A DNA stretch of 64,000 bases from Kibdelosporangium aridum (GTDB taxonomy: Bacteria; Actinomycetota; Actinomycetes; Mycobacteriales; Pseudonocardiaceae), in the NCBI RefSeq assembly GCF_900176515.1, contig NZ_FWXV01000004.1:124001-188000 (forward strand). Reading direction: 5' to 3'. Positions 32,951 to 41,520 of this stretch are shown one piece after another. Both the position numbers and the translations under genes were made by a program. The notes under the pieces were generated by a model. The model ran no database searches. It had not been told where the DNA came from and saw nothing but the letters and a program-made list of their open reading frames with translations. Every line of letters starts with the position of its first letter. Position 1 is the first letter of the stretch.

Positions 32951-33598
32951 GTGATCAAGGTGATGCTCGCGGACGACGAGGACCTCGTTCGTTCGGGACT
33001 TCGGACGATCCTGACCAGCGCGGGGGACATCGAGGTGGTCGCGGAGGCCGATGACGGTCTGCACGTGGCCGACCTCGCCAGGCAGCACCGGCCACACGTG
33101 GCCCTGCTCGACATCCGGATGCGCTCGGCGGACGGTCTGTTCGCGCTGCGCAGGCTGCGTGCCCTACCGGAACCCCCGAAGGTCGCCATGCTGACCACGT
33201 TCGACGTGGACGAGTACGTGACAGAAGCCCTGCGCATCGGCGCGAGCGGCTTCCTGCTCAAGGACACTGAACCCGCCGTGCTGGTTCGCGCCGTCCGGGA
33301 TCTGGCGGCAGGCGGCGCGGTACTCGACCCGGGCGTGGCCGCCCGGGTGCTCTCACAGGTCGCGGACGGCGAGCGGGCCGCGGAGCCGGCACGGCGCCTA
33401 CTGGCGTCGCTGTCCGAGCGCGAGCGTGAGGTCGTCGGCCTGATCGGCCAGGGCCTGTCCAACGCCGAGATCGGAAGCGCACTGCACCTGTCCGAGGCGA
33501 CCGTCAAGGGTTACGTCTCCGCGGTGCTCGGCAAGATCGGCGCGGTGAACCGCGTGCAGGCCGCGCTGGTGGCCTATCGCGGTGGGCTCATCGCCTGA
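32951..33598 (+). CDS. NarL/FixJ-family response regulator, without adjacent kinase
   Basis: 215 aa from a GTG at 32951 behind GGGGAGG. The receiver (1-120) has acidic residues ADDED near 8-12, the phosphoacceptor in HVALLDIRMRSADGL (Asp near 54), the Thr of AMLTTFDVDEYV and the Lys of GFLLKD. The LuxR-type HTH (about 150-210) reads LSEREREVVGLIGQGLSNAE, IGSALHLSEATVKGYVS. Normally a histidine kinase gene is next to it; none is present here. Its 3' end overlaps the convergent GGDEF gene by 25 bp. It may control the divergent acylase gene. Confidence 0.9.
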   Translation: MIKVMLADDEDLVRSGLRTILTSAGDIEVVAEADDGLHVADLARQHRPHVALLDIRMRSADGLFALRRLRALPEPPKVAMLTTFDVDEYVTEALRIGASGFLLKDTEPAVLVRAVRDLAAGGAVLDPGVAARVLSQVADGERAAEPARRLLASLSEREREVVGLIGQGLSNAEIGSALHLSEATVKGYVSAVLGKIGAVNRVQAALVAYRGGLIA

Positions 33599-35088
33599 TT
33601 CAGATCCGGCCATTCGACCCGGTTGCGGCCGTTTCGTTTTGCCAGATAGAGAGCCGTGTCCGCGGCGGCGAAGAGGTGTTCGAGGCTGCCGCGGCCATGA
33701 GCCACCCCGATACTCACGGTCGGGCGCCGTGCCGCGCCCAGCCGTGAGCGCCAGTCGTGCCCGTCCACTGCCGCCCGGATCCGCTCGGCCACGATCACGC
33801 CGAGGTGTCCTTCGCCGACGAGCAGGATGATGAACTCGTCCCCGGCCCATCGGGCCACGAGGTCGTTCGCCCGGCACTCACCGCGCAGCAGCTCCGCGAT
33901 CTCCCGCAGCGCGCTGTCACCGACGGCGTGCCCGGCGTCGTCGTTGATCTCCTTGAACCAGTCCACGTCGATCACGATCAGCCACGGCGTCGCGCCGGTC
34001 GTCGCCGCGTGCGCGAGCACCTCCGGCGCCGCGCGTTCGAGGCCGAGCCGGTTGGTCAAGCCGGTCAACGGATCGCGCACGGCGGCTTCCTGAGCCGCGG
34101 TGGCGAGGCGTTGCGCCTGGATGGCGAACCGCCGTTGTTCCAGCGCCTGGCCGAGGCCTTCCTGCATGGTGGCCATCGCGGTGGTGCGGGCGTTGACGTT
34201 GCGCCGCAACGCGGTCGCTTCACCGGCGAAGTCGTTGAGCCGCGCGCAGATGTCCGCGAGGTCGGCGGAAAACCGTTGCAGCAGCGAGATGTCATTGATC
34301 AACTCGGCTTGCCGGACGGCCTGGCTCGCGTGCGTCCGCGCTTCCACGAGCCGGTCCTGGTTGCGGCGCACCATGGACAGCACCCAGTTGCCGACCGCGA
34401 TGCTCCACCGGTCGCCGTCGGACAGTCCCGCTTCGAGGGTCGCCTGCGCGGCTTTCTCGCCCTCGTCGAACTCTCCGCAACCGACCAGTGCCGCGCCGTA
34501 GGCAGCGAGCAATGTCCGATGCGTGCGTTCGGTCGCCTCAAGGGTGAGGCCTTCGGCGAGAACCTTGCGCGATTCAGTGAACATCGGCAGGGCTTCGGCC
34601 GGTGACCGTTCCATCGCCTCGAAGTTCAGCGTGCCGCCGAGTCGTTGCAACGCCAGTGCGAGCTCGCACGAGTCGCCGCTCGCCCGCGCGGTCTCCACGG
34701 CGTGGCGCAGCATCGGCAACGCCGCCCGGACGTGCCCGATGCCGTTGAGCAGATAGCCGAGCAGCCCGATGGCAGTGGCGGCACGGGATCCGGACGGCGG
34801 TTCGCTGTCGATGTCCGTCCAGCCCTCGGCGGCCAGTTCGAGGGCGAGCGGGATCCGCCCGAGTCGCCACGCGATGACGGCCCGTCCGGTCAGGATCGCG
34901 GCCCGTGACCACGTGTCCACGTCGGCGGGCATGACCTCAAGGGACTTGTCGAACCGGGCGGCCGCCTCCGCGAGCTGGTCAGTGTTCAGCAGCAGGCGGA
35001 TCTCCCGGTCCTCCCGGAGAATCTCGCCAGCCTTGTCCTGCTCGTCGTGGTCCAACCCGGCCTCGGCAACCTGTAGCCCCTCGCACAC
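33574..35088 (-). CDS. Cytoplasmic diguanylate cyclase with TPR-like sensor region
   Basis: 504 aa, no membrane segment. Residues 30-310 are TPR-like helical repeats (for example RAVIAWRLGRIPLALELAAEGW, HAVETARASGDSCELALALQ). A GGDEF domain fills 340-495: RDPLTGLTNRLGLE, IVIDVDWFKEINDDAGHAVGD, then the active-site loop RWAGDEFIILL, an AGDEF variant that is still catalytically common, and SIGVAHGRG. It should make cyclic di-GMP, which controls development in filamentous actinomycetes. No inhibitory RxxD is evident just before the active loop. The GTG start at 35088 is the only one that keeps the repeats whole. Confidence 0.85.
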   Translation of the reverse strand: MCEGLQVAEAGLDHDEQDKAGEILREDREIRLLLNTDQLAEAAARFDKSLEVMPADVDTWSRAAILTGRAVIAWRLGRIPLALELAAEGWTDIDSEPPSGSRAATAIGLLGYLLNGIGHVRAALPMLRHAVETARASGDSCELALALQRLGGTLNFEAMERSPAEALPMFTESRKVLAEGLTLEATERTHRTLLAAYGAALVGCGEFDEGEKAAQATLEAGLSDGDRWSIAVGNWVLSMVRRNQDRLVEARTHASQAVRQAELINDISLLQRFSADLADICARLNDFAGEATALRRNVNARTTAMATMQEGLGQALEQRRFAIQAQRLATAAQEAAVRDPLTGLTNRLGLERAAPEVLAHAATTGATPWLIVIDVDWFKEINDDAGHAVGDSALREIAELLRGECRANDLVARWAGDEFIILLVGEGHLGVIVAERIRAAVDGHDWRSRLGAARRPTVSIGVAHGRGSLEHLFAAADTALYLAKRNGRNRVEWPDLNQAMSPPR

Positions 35089-35167
35089 CCCGGGCCGAGA
35101 TTACCCGGGTAAGCCGTCAGATCGGCACCACGACTGCCCAATGGGCTTGATCTGTAACTCTTTCGGA

Positions 35168-35404
35168 CTAACGCTGCCGGGGCGTGGGGTACGGCAGTAG
35201 TGCCATCTCCCTGGCGTTCTTGATGGCTGTCGCCACTTCGCGTTGCTGCTGTGGGGTGAGGCCGGTGACCCGGCGTGCCCTGATCTTTCCCCGATCGGAG
35301 ATGAACTTGCGCAGCAGCGCCGTGTCCTTCCAATCTACTGTGGACACCCCTTCGCGGAGCAGCAGATTGCCGCGGGTTTTCCTACGCTGGGGTCGCAAAG
35401 TCAC
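35168..35404 (-). CDS. rpsR: Ribosomal protein S18, zinc-independent paralogue
   Basis: 78 aa. The sequence RRKTRGNLLLREGVSTVDWK, DTALLRKFISDRGKIRARRV, TGLTPQQQREVATAIKNAR is S18. It has no cysteine, so it is the C-minus form made when zinc is scarce. The GTG start overlaps the stop of rpmG (GTGA). Last gene of the rpmB-rpmG-rpsR operon under the Zur box. Confidence 0.92.
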   Translation of the reverse strand: MTLRPQRRKTRGNLLLREGVSTVDWKDTALLRKFISDRGKIRARRVTGLTPQQQREVATAIKNAREMALLPYPTPRQR

Positions 35405-35565
35405 CGGTCCTCCTTGAACTCGACGTGCCTTCGCGCGATCGGGTCGTACTTGCGCAGCACCATCCGATCTGGATCGTTGCGGCGGTTCTTGCGGGTCACA
35501 TACGTGTACCCGGTGCCCGCGGTGGACTTGAGCTTCACGATCGGCCGGATCTCGTTGCGGGCCAT
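35401..35565 (-). CDS. rpmG: Ribosomal protein L33, zinc-independent paralogue
   Basis: 54 aa: MARNEIRPIVKLKSTAGTGY, TYVTRKNRRNDPDRMVLRKY, DPIARRHVEFKEDR. All four zinc-ligand cysteines of the C-plus form are absent. ATGA overlap with rpmB upstream and GTGA overlap with rpsR downstream show strict coupling. It replaces the zinc-containing L33 under zinc limitation and frees stored zinc. Confidence 0.95.
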   Translation of the reverse strand: MARNEIRPIVKLKSTAGTGYTYVTRKNRRNDPDRMVLRKYDPIARRHVEFKEDR

Positions 35566-35801
35566 CAGACCTGGACCCCCTTGCGCCGAAGTTCGGCGAC
35601 CACGGCTTCGATTCCCCTGCGGTCGATCGTCTTGATGCCCTTCGTGGACACCGTGAGCGTGATGGTCCGTCCTTCTGAGGGCAGCCAGTAGCGGCGCCGC
35701 TGCACGTTCGGGTCCCAGCGGCGCTTGGAACGCTTGTGGGAGTGCGAAACGCGGTTGCCGAAGCCCGGCTTGCGCCCGGTGACCTGGCAGATCGCAGACA
35801 T
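35565..35801 (-). CDS. rpmB: Ribosomal protein L28, zinc-independent paralogue
   Basis: 78 aa: MSAICQVTGRKPGFGNRVSH, SHKRSKRRWDPNVQRRRYWL, then the L28 end VSTKGIKTIDRRGIEAVVAEL. Only one cysteine (residue 5) remains, so it cannot form the CxxC zinc site of the other paralogue. First gene of the operon; its start lies 10 bp from the Zur box, so Zur binding blocks the promoter. Confidence 0.93.
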   Translation of the reverse strand: MSAICQVTGRKPGFGNRVSHSHKRSKRRWDPNVQRRRYWLPSEGRTITLTVSTKGIKTIDRRGIEAVVAELRRKGVQV

Positions 35802-35810
35802 CCAGCCTCC

Positions 35811-35831
35811 TGAAAATGACAGTCGTTTTCA
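35811..35831. promoter_or_regulatory. Zur box shared by the ribosomal operon and mrf
   Basis: TGAAAATGAC and GTCGTTTTCA face each other around one central base, a 21-bp palindrome with one mismatch, matching the actinobacterial Zur consensus (TGAAAATGATNNTCATTTTCA type). It lies between the divergent rpmB and mrf starts. Zinc-loaded Zur should repress both directions. Confidence 0.9.
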
Positions 35832-35866
35832 ATTACGATAGCATGCGGATCGAGGAAGGGAGTGGC

Positions 35867-36994
35867 ATGGCATGGGTTGGCCTTGTGATCGTCGCCGGTC
35901 TGCCGCGCAGGCAGGCGTCGGCTGTCGCGACGAGACTGATGCACGCCGAACCTGGCAGCGTTGTCGTACACCACGATTTGCGCGACATTGCCCAGGGTTT
36001 CGTTGTGCGCAGGCAAAAGTCGGCGGCAGGTGAGGAGGTGACCCGGCTGGAACTGGCCCACGGTTGCGTCTCTTGCACTCTGCGGGAGGACTTGCTGCCG
36101 TTGCTGGCGAAACTGGCCGATTCGGACGGTGTGCACCGGATCGTCGTCCACCTTGACCCGACGATCGAGCCGGAGCCGGTCTGCTGGGCCATTCGCGACT
36201 TGCCGGTCCGGGTGACCGGTGTGGTCACTGTTATCGACACGGCGACCTGGCTCGCGGACGCGACTGGCGACGAGGAACTCGCAGAGCGTGGATTCGGCGT
36301 GGCTGAGGGAGATGACCGGACGGTCGCGCAGGTCGCGGTCGGTCAGGCGGAGTTCGCCGACGCCATTGTGTTCGCCGGGTCCGGCGCCGACGCGTGGACC
36401 GAGGCCCGTACTTCCGCCGTCTTGCAACGGATCGCGCCGATGGCCAACAAGGTGTCGTTTGCCGACGCCGTCTACGCGCTGCGCGATCTACCGGGCGCTG
36501 CGAGGCGCGGCAAGCTGGACCGCTGGTTCGATCCGCTCCTTTGTGGACAACCGCCGCTCGAGTCGGACTGTGGCGTGTCGTTGACCGTCTTCACCGCACG
36601 CCGCCCCTTCCATCCGCACCGGCTGCATGATGCGATCGGCGTGTTGCTGGAAGGAGTCGTCCGGGTCCGCGGCCGGTTCTGGCTCGCCAGCCAGCCTGAC
36701 GTGGCACTGTGGTTCGAGTCCGCTGGTGGCGCGCTGCGGATCGGCCAAGGTGGCCCCTGGCTGGCCACAATGGACGATTGGTCCGGCGAATGCCCGCAGC
36801 GGACCGTCAAAGCCTCACTCGAATGGCATCCGAGGTTCGGCGACCGGGCGCAGGAGCTGACTATCGTCGCGCACCAGGCGCTGCCGGACGAGCTCACCGA
36901 GGCGCTGAACGCCGCTCTGCTGACCGACGAGGAACTGGCCGAAGGTGAAGAAGCCTGGTTGCGGTACCCGGATCCGCTTGTGGCTATTGAGTAG
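35867..36994 (+). CDS. mrf: Ribosome hibernation factor-recruiting protein MRF (CobW/COG0523 family)
   Basis: 375 aa. The CobW metal motif appears as LELAHGCVSCTLREDLLPLL (near residue 65), followed by VVHLDPTIEPEPVCWAIRDL, VGQAEFADAIVF and the C-terminal LTVFTARRPFHPHRLHDAI. This is the pattern of mycobacterial MRF, which recruits the hibernation factor MPY to zinc-free ribosomes. As in that group the usual P-loop is missing (VIVAGLPRRQASAVA instead of GxxGxGK). The gene is divergent from the C-minus ribosomal operon and shares its Zur box, which supports the role. ATG 35867 follows GAGGAAGGGA. Confidence 0.88.
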   Translation: MAWVGLVIVAGLPRRQASAVATRLMHAEPGSVVVHHDLRDIAQGFVVRRQKSAAGEEVTRLELAHGCVSCTLREDLLPLLAKLADSDGVHRIVVHLDPTIEPEPVCWAIRDLPVRVTGVVTVIDTATWLADATGDEELAERGFGVAEGDDRTVAQVAVGQAEFADAIVFAGSGADAWTEARTSAVLQRIAPMANKVSFADAVYALRDLPGAARRGKLDRWFDPLLCGQPPLESDCGVSLTVFTARRPFHPHRLHDAIGVLLEGVVRVRGRFWLASQPDVALWFESAGGALRIGQGGPWLATMDDWSGECPQRTVKASLEWHPRFGDRAQELTIVAHQALPDELTEALNAALLTDEELAEGEEAWLRYPDPLVAIE

Positions 36995-37628
36995 TACCGT
37001 CCGGTGACGGCCGCCACTGCGGGAAGGGCCGGTCCAGGCTCCAGCTTCCGTTGTGCAGCGTGAGAATCCGCGGCTCGACCTGGTTCGGGTTGGACAGTGA
37101 CTCGAACAGGTCGATGCTCCACGAGAACACCCGGCGGCACAGCAACCGCATGGTCAGGCCGTGCGTCACCAGCAACACGATGTTCGGGTGGTCGAGGTCT
37201 TCCTTCATCCGGTCCTTGAGCTCGGCGAGGAACGCGGCCACCCGGTCGTCCACGTCGGCGCCGGACTCGCCGTGCGCGAGGCGGTAGAAGAAGTGCCCGA
37301 ACTCGTGCCGCTTGAGCTTCTGGATCTCCTGCTCCACCGGGTCCTGCAGGTTTCCCCAGTCCTGCTCGCGCAGCCGGGGCTCGGCGACGGTCCTGGTGAC
37401 GATGTCGCCGAGCTCCAGCAATTGCAGCGTTCGCTGAGTACGCACGTAAGGACTGACATAAGCCGCCACCGGCCCGGCGCCGAGCAGCTCGCGCACGACC
37501 GGGCCGGCGGCGCGAGCCTGCTCTTCGCCCTTGGGCGTCAGCGGCAAGGCGTGGTCAGGGATGCGGCAGTACGCCAACTCGTCGACGTTGCCGAGACTCT
37601 CGGCGTGCCGTAACAGAATGATCCGCAC
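36984..37628 (-). CDS. Histidine phosphatase-superfamily (phosphoglycerate mutase-like) protein
   Basis: 214 aa. The catalytic RHG motif is at the N terminus (MRIILLRHAESLGNVDE), the second histidine region at LLVTHGLTMRLLCR near 155, and acidic and Arg residues in SPYVRTQRTLQLLE and LREQDWGNLQD. It is a phosphatase for an unknown phospho-substrate rather than a glycolytic mutase, judged by the short, divergent core. It ends 11 bp inside the convergent mrf gene and its start faces the SGNH hydrolase stop by 15 bp, so the two may be cotranscribed. Confidence 0.85.
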   Translation of the reverse strand: MRIILLRHAESLGNVDELAYCRIPDHALPLTPKGEEQARAAGPVVRELLGAGPVAAYVSPYVRTQRTLQLLELGDIVTRTVAEPRLREQDWGNLQDPVEQEIQKLKRHEFGHFFYRLAHGESGADVDDRVAAFLAELKDRMKEDLDHPNIVLLVTHGLTMRLLCRRVFSWSIDLFESLSNPNQVEPRILTLHNGSWSLDRPFPQWRPSPDGTTQ

Positions 37629-37643
37629 CCCTTCATCGTGCCG

Positions 37644-38630
37644 TCACCGGCCATGGCCTGCCCGGGTGAGGAGTGTCACGGTCGACGCGTCACCGACGAC
37701 GGCCTTGTCGACCGAGCGCGGGACCTGCCGGGTGTGCGTGCCCGTCCTGGCGCCCAGGACCTTGCTGATCTCGTTGGCCACACCGACCATTCCGGACTTG
37801 AACGGGTGGTACTGGATGGCCTTGAACAGGTTGTTCTCCTTGCCCTGGATCCACGCGTCGCGTCCGGCACACGCGTCGTGGCCAAGACTTGCCGGGTACA
37901 TGTCGACGAATGTCGTGCGACCGTCGGCATTGGCCGCGTTCTCCAGTGCGCCGTTCAACGCCTGCTCGACGTCGTCGAGCCAGCGCAGGTCGCCGTCGGC
38001 GATCGGCAGGACGTCCGGGCAGTTGCCTTGCGGCGGAACGATCCTCGGGTAGCCGATCAGCAGGACCTTGGCGTTCGGGGACCGTTCGTGCACGCCGGCG
38101 AGCACGGCACGGACCCGGTCGCCGGTCGCGGCCACCTTCTGTTTCATGGTGTCCACACCGTCCACGGTGAAGTGCCTCTGGCACGGTGCCCCGGTCGGGT
38201 CGGAGGAGCGCAGTTCGGGGCATTTGCTGGTGAGGTCACCGAAAACGCCGAAATCGTTGCCGCCGATGCCGATCGTGACCAGGTCGGTGTCCGCGCGCAG
38301 GAAGCTGAACTGCGGCGGGTGCTGGCCCAACGGCAGCGGAGGTGTCTGCGGGTTGAGCATGTTCGTGGTGTCGGCGCCGCCGCAGCTGCCGTCGGTGTAT
38401 GACCGCAGGCCGAGGTTGTCGGCCAGCAGCGCGGGGTAGTTGTTGGTCGACGTGACACATGCGAGCCGGTCCAGGCGTGGCCACGGGATGCCTGGGCCGG
38501 AGGTGTAGGAGTCGCCGAGGGCGACGTATCTCTCGTAGGTTCTGGCCTTCGGTGCCGCTGCCGCGACTGGGGTCACCAGCAGGAAGGCGAGCAGGGAAGC
38601 CATGATCACGCGCAGTGTGTTCACCGTCAC
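37644..38630 (-). CDS. Secreted SGNH/GDSL hydrolase
   Basis: 328 aa. Signal peptide at about 1-26 (LRVIMASLLAFLLVTPVAAAA). Block I: YVALGDSYTSGPGI (catalytic Ser). Block III: IGIGGNDFGVF. The later block with the catalytic His is QYHPFKSGM near 290. Four to six cysteines in the mature protein may form disulfides. Family members hydrolyse lipid or acetyl esters outside the cell. The substrate is not evident. Confidence 0.85.
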   Translation of the reverse strand: MTVNTLRVIMASLLAFLLVTPVAAAAPKARTYERYVALGDSYTSGPGIPWPRLDRLACVTSTNNYPALLADNLGLRSYTDGSCGGADTTNMLNPQTPPLPLGQHPPQFSFLRADTDLVTIGIGGNDFGVFGDLTSKCPELRSSDPTGAPCQRHFTVDGVDTMKQKVAATGDRVRAVLAGVHERSPNAKVLLIGYPRIVPPQGNCPDVLPIADGDLRWLDDVEQALNGALENAANADGRTTFVDMYPASLGHDACAGRDAWIQGKENNLFKAIQYHPFKSGMVGVANEISKVLGARTGTHTRQVPRSVDKAVVGDASTVTLLTRAGHGR

Positions 38631-38699
38631 ACTCCAGCATCGCCGCCGACCGTTTGTCCAGGTCAGTCGCCCGGTCGGAGCTATTTAGACTCACTCGCC

Positions 38700-39311
38700 A
38701 TGCTCTTGGTAGTGCTCGACCTCGCCGGGATCGCGGTGTTCGCCATATCGGGTGCACTCGCTGGGGTGAGAGCCAGGCTGGACGCCTTCGGCATCGCCGT
38801 GATCGGTGTGACGACCGCGCTCGGCGGCGGGATCATCCGGGACGTGCTGCTGGGCGCGCAACCGCCGACGTCGCTGCGGGACTGGCGCTATCTGCTCGTG
38901 CCGATCGTCACGTCGCTCGCGGTGTTCTGGCTGCACCCGCAGTTCGCGAAGCTGCGGCGCGGTGTGTTGCTGGCGGACGCCGTCGGGTTGGGGTTGTTCA
39001 CCGTGTCGGGGACCGCGACTGCGCTCGCGTACGGGGCTCCGTCGTACACCGCGTGCCTCATCGGGATGACGGCCGGTATAGGTGGTGGGGCCCTGCGAGA
39101 CGTGCTGCTCCGGGAGATCCCGATGGTGCTGCGTAAGGAGATCTACGCGCTCGCGGCCCTCGCCGGTGGAGTGGTCGTGGTCGTCGGGGCGCGGCTCGGT
39201 TTTCCGGCCGTGCCGACGGCCGTGGCGGGTGCTGCCCTAATCGTGACCATTCGCTTGATCGCGCTCTGGCGCAGGTGGAACGCGCCGACAGCCCGAGGTA
39301 TTGGCACCTGA
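38700..39311 (+). CDS. TRIC-family cation channel (UPF0126)
   Basis: 203 aa with seven hydrophobic segments in two repeats of three plus one. Each repeat carries the family signature: TTALGGGIIRDVLLG near 40 and TAGIGGGALRDVLLR near 125. Bacterial homologues form trimeric potassium-permeable channels. It begins 69 bp from the divergent hydrolase gene and lies 48 bp before the MprA-like regulator gene. It has no MprA-type repeat of its own. Confidence 0.88.
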   Translation: MLLVVLDLAGIAVFAISGALAGVRARLDAFGIAVIGVTTALGGGIIRDVLLGAQPPTSLRDWRYLLVPIVTSLAVFWLHPQFAKLRRGVLLADAVGLGLFTVSGTATALAYGAPSYTACLIGMTAGIGGGALRDVLLREIPMVLRKEIYALAALAGGVVVVVGARLGFPAVPTAVAGAALIVTIRLIALWRRWNAPTARGIGT

Positions 39312-39320
39312 TCAGTGCTT

Positions 39321-39337
39321 TCTCAGGCATATCTCAG
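39321..39337 (+). promoter_or_regulatory. MprA-type box upstream of mprA
   Basis: TCTCAG occurs twice in direct orientation, 11 bp apart (TCTCAGGCATATCTCAG), ending 22 bp before the ATG at 39360. Nearly the same 17-mer precedes the PepD-like gene at 55246. The layout fits autoregulation by an OmpR-family protein. Confidence 0.7.
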
Positions 39338-39359
39338 TCCGACCAGACACACTGCTCCC

Positions 39360-40058
39360 ATGCGCATACTCGTAGTGGACGACGACAGGGCTGTACGTGA
39401 GTCCCTTCGGCGGTCGCTGCAGTTCAACGGATACCAGGTGGAGACCGCGAGCGACGGCCAGCAAGCACTCGACACGATCAAAGGCGGCGACCGGCCGGAC
39501 GCGATGGTGCTCGACGTGATGATGCCGAGGCTGGACGGCCTCGAAGTCTGCCGCCAGCTCCGTAGCACCGGTGACGACCTGCCGATTCTCGTGCTGACCG
39601 CGCGGGACTTGGTATCCGACCGGGTGGCCGGTCTTGACGCGGGGGCGGACGACTACCTGCCGAAGCCCTTCGCGCTGGAGGAGCTGCTGGCCCGGCTGCG
39701 GGCGTTGCTGCGGCGGACCCAGGCCGACGCGATGGCGGCCGAGAAGCAGGAGCCGTCGCTGAAGTTCGCCGATCTCGAGCTGGACCCCGGTACCAGGGAA
39801 GTCCGCCGCGGCGACCGCTCGATGAGCCTGACCCGCACCGAGTTCTCCCTGCTCGAGCTGCTGCTGACGCACCCGAAACAGGTGCTCACGCGCAGCCGCA
39901 TCCTGGAAGAGGTATGGGGCTACGACTTCCCGACCTCGGGTAACGCGCTTGAGGTCTACATCGGCTACCTGCGCCGCAAGACCGAGGCGGCGGGCGAGCC
40001 ACGGCTGATCCACACCGTGCGGGGCGTCGGCTATGTGTTGCGGGAGACCCCGCCGTGA
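39360..40058 (+). CDS. mprA: OmpR-family response regulator, MprA-like
   Basis: 232 aa. Receiver 1-120: RILVVDDDRAVRES, phosphoacceptor in DAMVLDVMMPRLDGLEVCR (Asp near 47), VLTARD, and the Lys in DDYLPKPFALEELLAR. Winged helix 140-230: LTRTEFSLLELLLTHPKQVL, TRSRILEEVWGYDFPTSGN, ALEVYIGYLRRK. The sequence closely resembles mycobacterial MprA, which answers envelope stress and controls pepD. The next gene is its kinase, joined by a GTGA overlap. Start at 39360 rather than 39315 because of the box position and the canonical MRILVVDD opening. Confidence 0.88.
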   Translation: MRILVVDDDRAVRESLRRSLQFNGYQVETASDGQQALDTIKGGDRPDAMVLDVMMPRLDGLEVCRQLRSTGDDLPILVLTARDLVSDRVAGLDAGADDYLPKPFALEELLARLRALLRRTQADAMAAEKQEPSLKFADLELDPGTREVRRGDRSMSLTRTEFSLLELLLTHPKQVLTRSRILEEVWGYDFPTSGNALEVYIGYLRRKTEAAGEPRLIHTVRGVGYVLRETPP

Positions 40059-41458
40059 TCTTTGCGCCACAGGAACACGGGCGCAGGCAACGCGTATCGC
40101 TGAGAAGTCGAGTAACCCTCCTGGCCGCGATCTGTGTGGCCGGGGCGGTCGCGCTCGTCTCGCTCGGTGCGTATCTGACCGTGCAGCAGAACCTTTACGA
40201 CCAGGTCGACCAGAACCTGCGTGACCGCGCGACGAACGCGCTGAACCTGCGCAACTTCGGTGATGTCGACGACCCGTCGACCCCGATCTTCACGCTGGCC
40301 GTGGCGTTGAGCGACGTGAAGTTCACGATCATCGACGCGTCCGGCCGCGAGCTGATCGAGTCACCCGTGCTGTCTCCGCCGTTCGGCGACCCGGAACGCG
40401 CTGTGGCGGCAGGCGTCCACAACGAGTGGTTTCGGACGGATCCGCGTACCGACACGCGCGTGTACTCGATCCGTGTCTCGCTGAGCGGCAGGGCCGCCGC
40501 TTTGGTCTTGGCGCAACGACTCGCGCCGACGAAGCAGCTGTTGAACGACCTGGCCCTGGTGCTGGTGTTGATCAGTGGCGCCGGTGTCGTGGTCGCCGCG
40601 CTCGCCGGAACCGCCGTCGCGAGGACCGGTCTGCGGCCGGTGGAACGGCTGACCCGGGCGACCGAACGTGTTGCCAGGACAGGTGATCTGCGGCCGATCC
40701 AGGTCAGCGGTGACGACGAGCTCGCCCGGCTGACCCACAGCTTCAACACGATGCTCGGCGCTGTGTCGGACGCCAGGGACAGGCAGCGCAGCCTGGTCGC
40801 GGACGCCGGGCACGAGCTGCGGACGCCGCTGACTTCGTTGCGTACCAACCTGGAACTGCTGATGGCCTCCGAGGCGCCCGGCGCGCCGAAACTGTCCGAT
40901 GAGGACAAGGCGGAGATCCAGGATGACCTGCGCGGCCAGCTGGACGAGCTGACCACGTTGATCGGTGACCTGGTCGAGCTCGCCCGTGAGGAAGGCGCGC
41001 AGGCGGTATGGGAGCCGGTCGAGCTGGTCGAGGTCGTCGAGCAAGCGCTTGATCGCGCGCGGCGGCGGGCCGGTGACGTCGAATTCGACGTTTCCCTGCA
41101 GCCATGGCGGCTGATCGGTGACGCGGGCGCGTTGGAGCGCGCGGTGTTGAACCTGCTGGACAACGCCGTGAAGTTCAGCCCACCGGCCGGGACCGTCCGG
41201 GTGCGGCTGGGATCCGCGGGTGACGGGTTCGCCGTGCTCGAAGTGGCCGACCAGGGGCCGGGCATCGCCGACGAGGACCTGCCGCGCGTGTTCGACCGCT
41301 TCTACCGTTCGCAGGAAGCACGGACATTGCCGGGATCAGGGCTCGGGCTCGCGATCGTGCAACAGGCCGCGTTGCGGCACGGCGGTGAGGTGCTCGCCGG
41401 CCGATCGCCGGAAGGCGGCGCGCTGTTCAGCTTGCGGCTGCCGGGGATGCCCGGCTGA
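40055..41458 (+). CDS. mprB: Sensor histidine kinase, MprB-like
   Basis: 467 aa. Two membrane helices at about 22-45 and 163-188 enclose a 120-aa extracytoplasmic sensor. HAMP follows (RTGLRPVERLTRATERVART). The phosphoacceptor box is VADAGHELRTPLTSLRTNLE (His near 256). The ATPase has LLDNAVKFSPPAG, VADQGPGIADEDL, VFDRFYRS and GSGLGLAIVQQ. It should phosphorylate the MprA-like regulator upon envelope stress. The GTG overlaps the mprA stop. Confidence 0.9.
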   Translation: MIFAPQEHGRRQRVSLRSRVTLLAAICVAGAVALVSLGAYLTVQQNLYDQVDQNLRDRATNALNLRNFGDVDDPSTPIFTLAVALSDVKFTIIDASGRELIESPVLSPPFGDPERAVAAGVHNEWFRTDPRTDTRVYSIRVSLSGRAAALVLAQRLAPTKQLLNDLALVLVLISGAGVVVAALAGTAVARTGLRPVERLTRATERVARTGDLRPIQVSGDDELARLTHSFNTMLGAVSDARDRQRSLVADAGHELRTPLTSLRTNLELLMASEAPGAPKLSDEDKAEIQDDLRGQLDELTTLIGDLVELAREEGAQAVWEPVELVEVVEQALDRARRRAGDVEFDVSLQPWRLIGDAGALERAVLNLLDNAVKFSPPAGTVRVRLGSAGDGFAVLEVADQGPGIADEDLPRVFDRFYRSQEARTLPGSGLGLAIVQQAALRHGGEVLAGRSPEGGALFSLRLPGMPG

Positions 41459-41520
41459 CCGAAGTGGTCGCGCCGAATACGCCCAGCGATCTGCCGCTCG
41501 CAACCACTAGGGTGCCCGCC

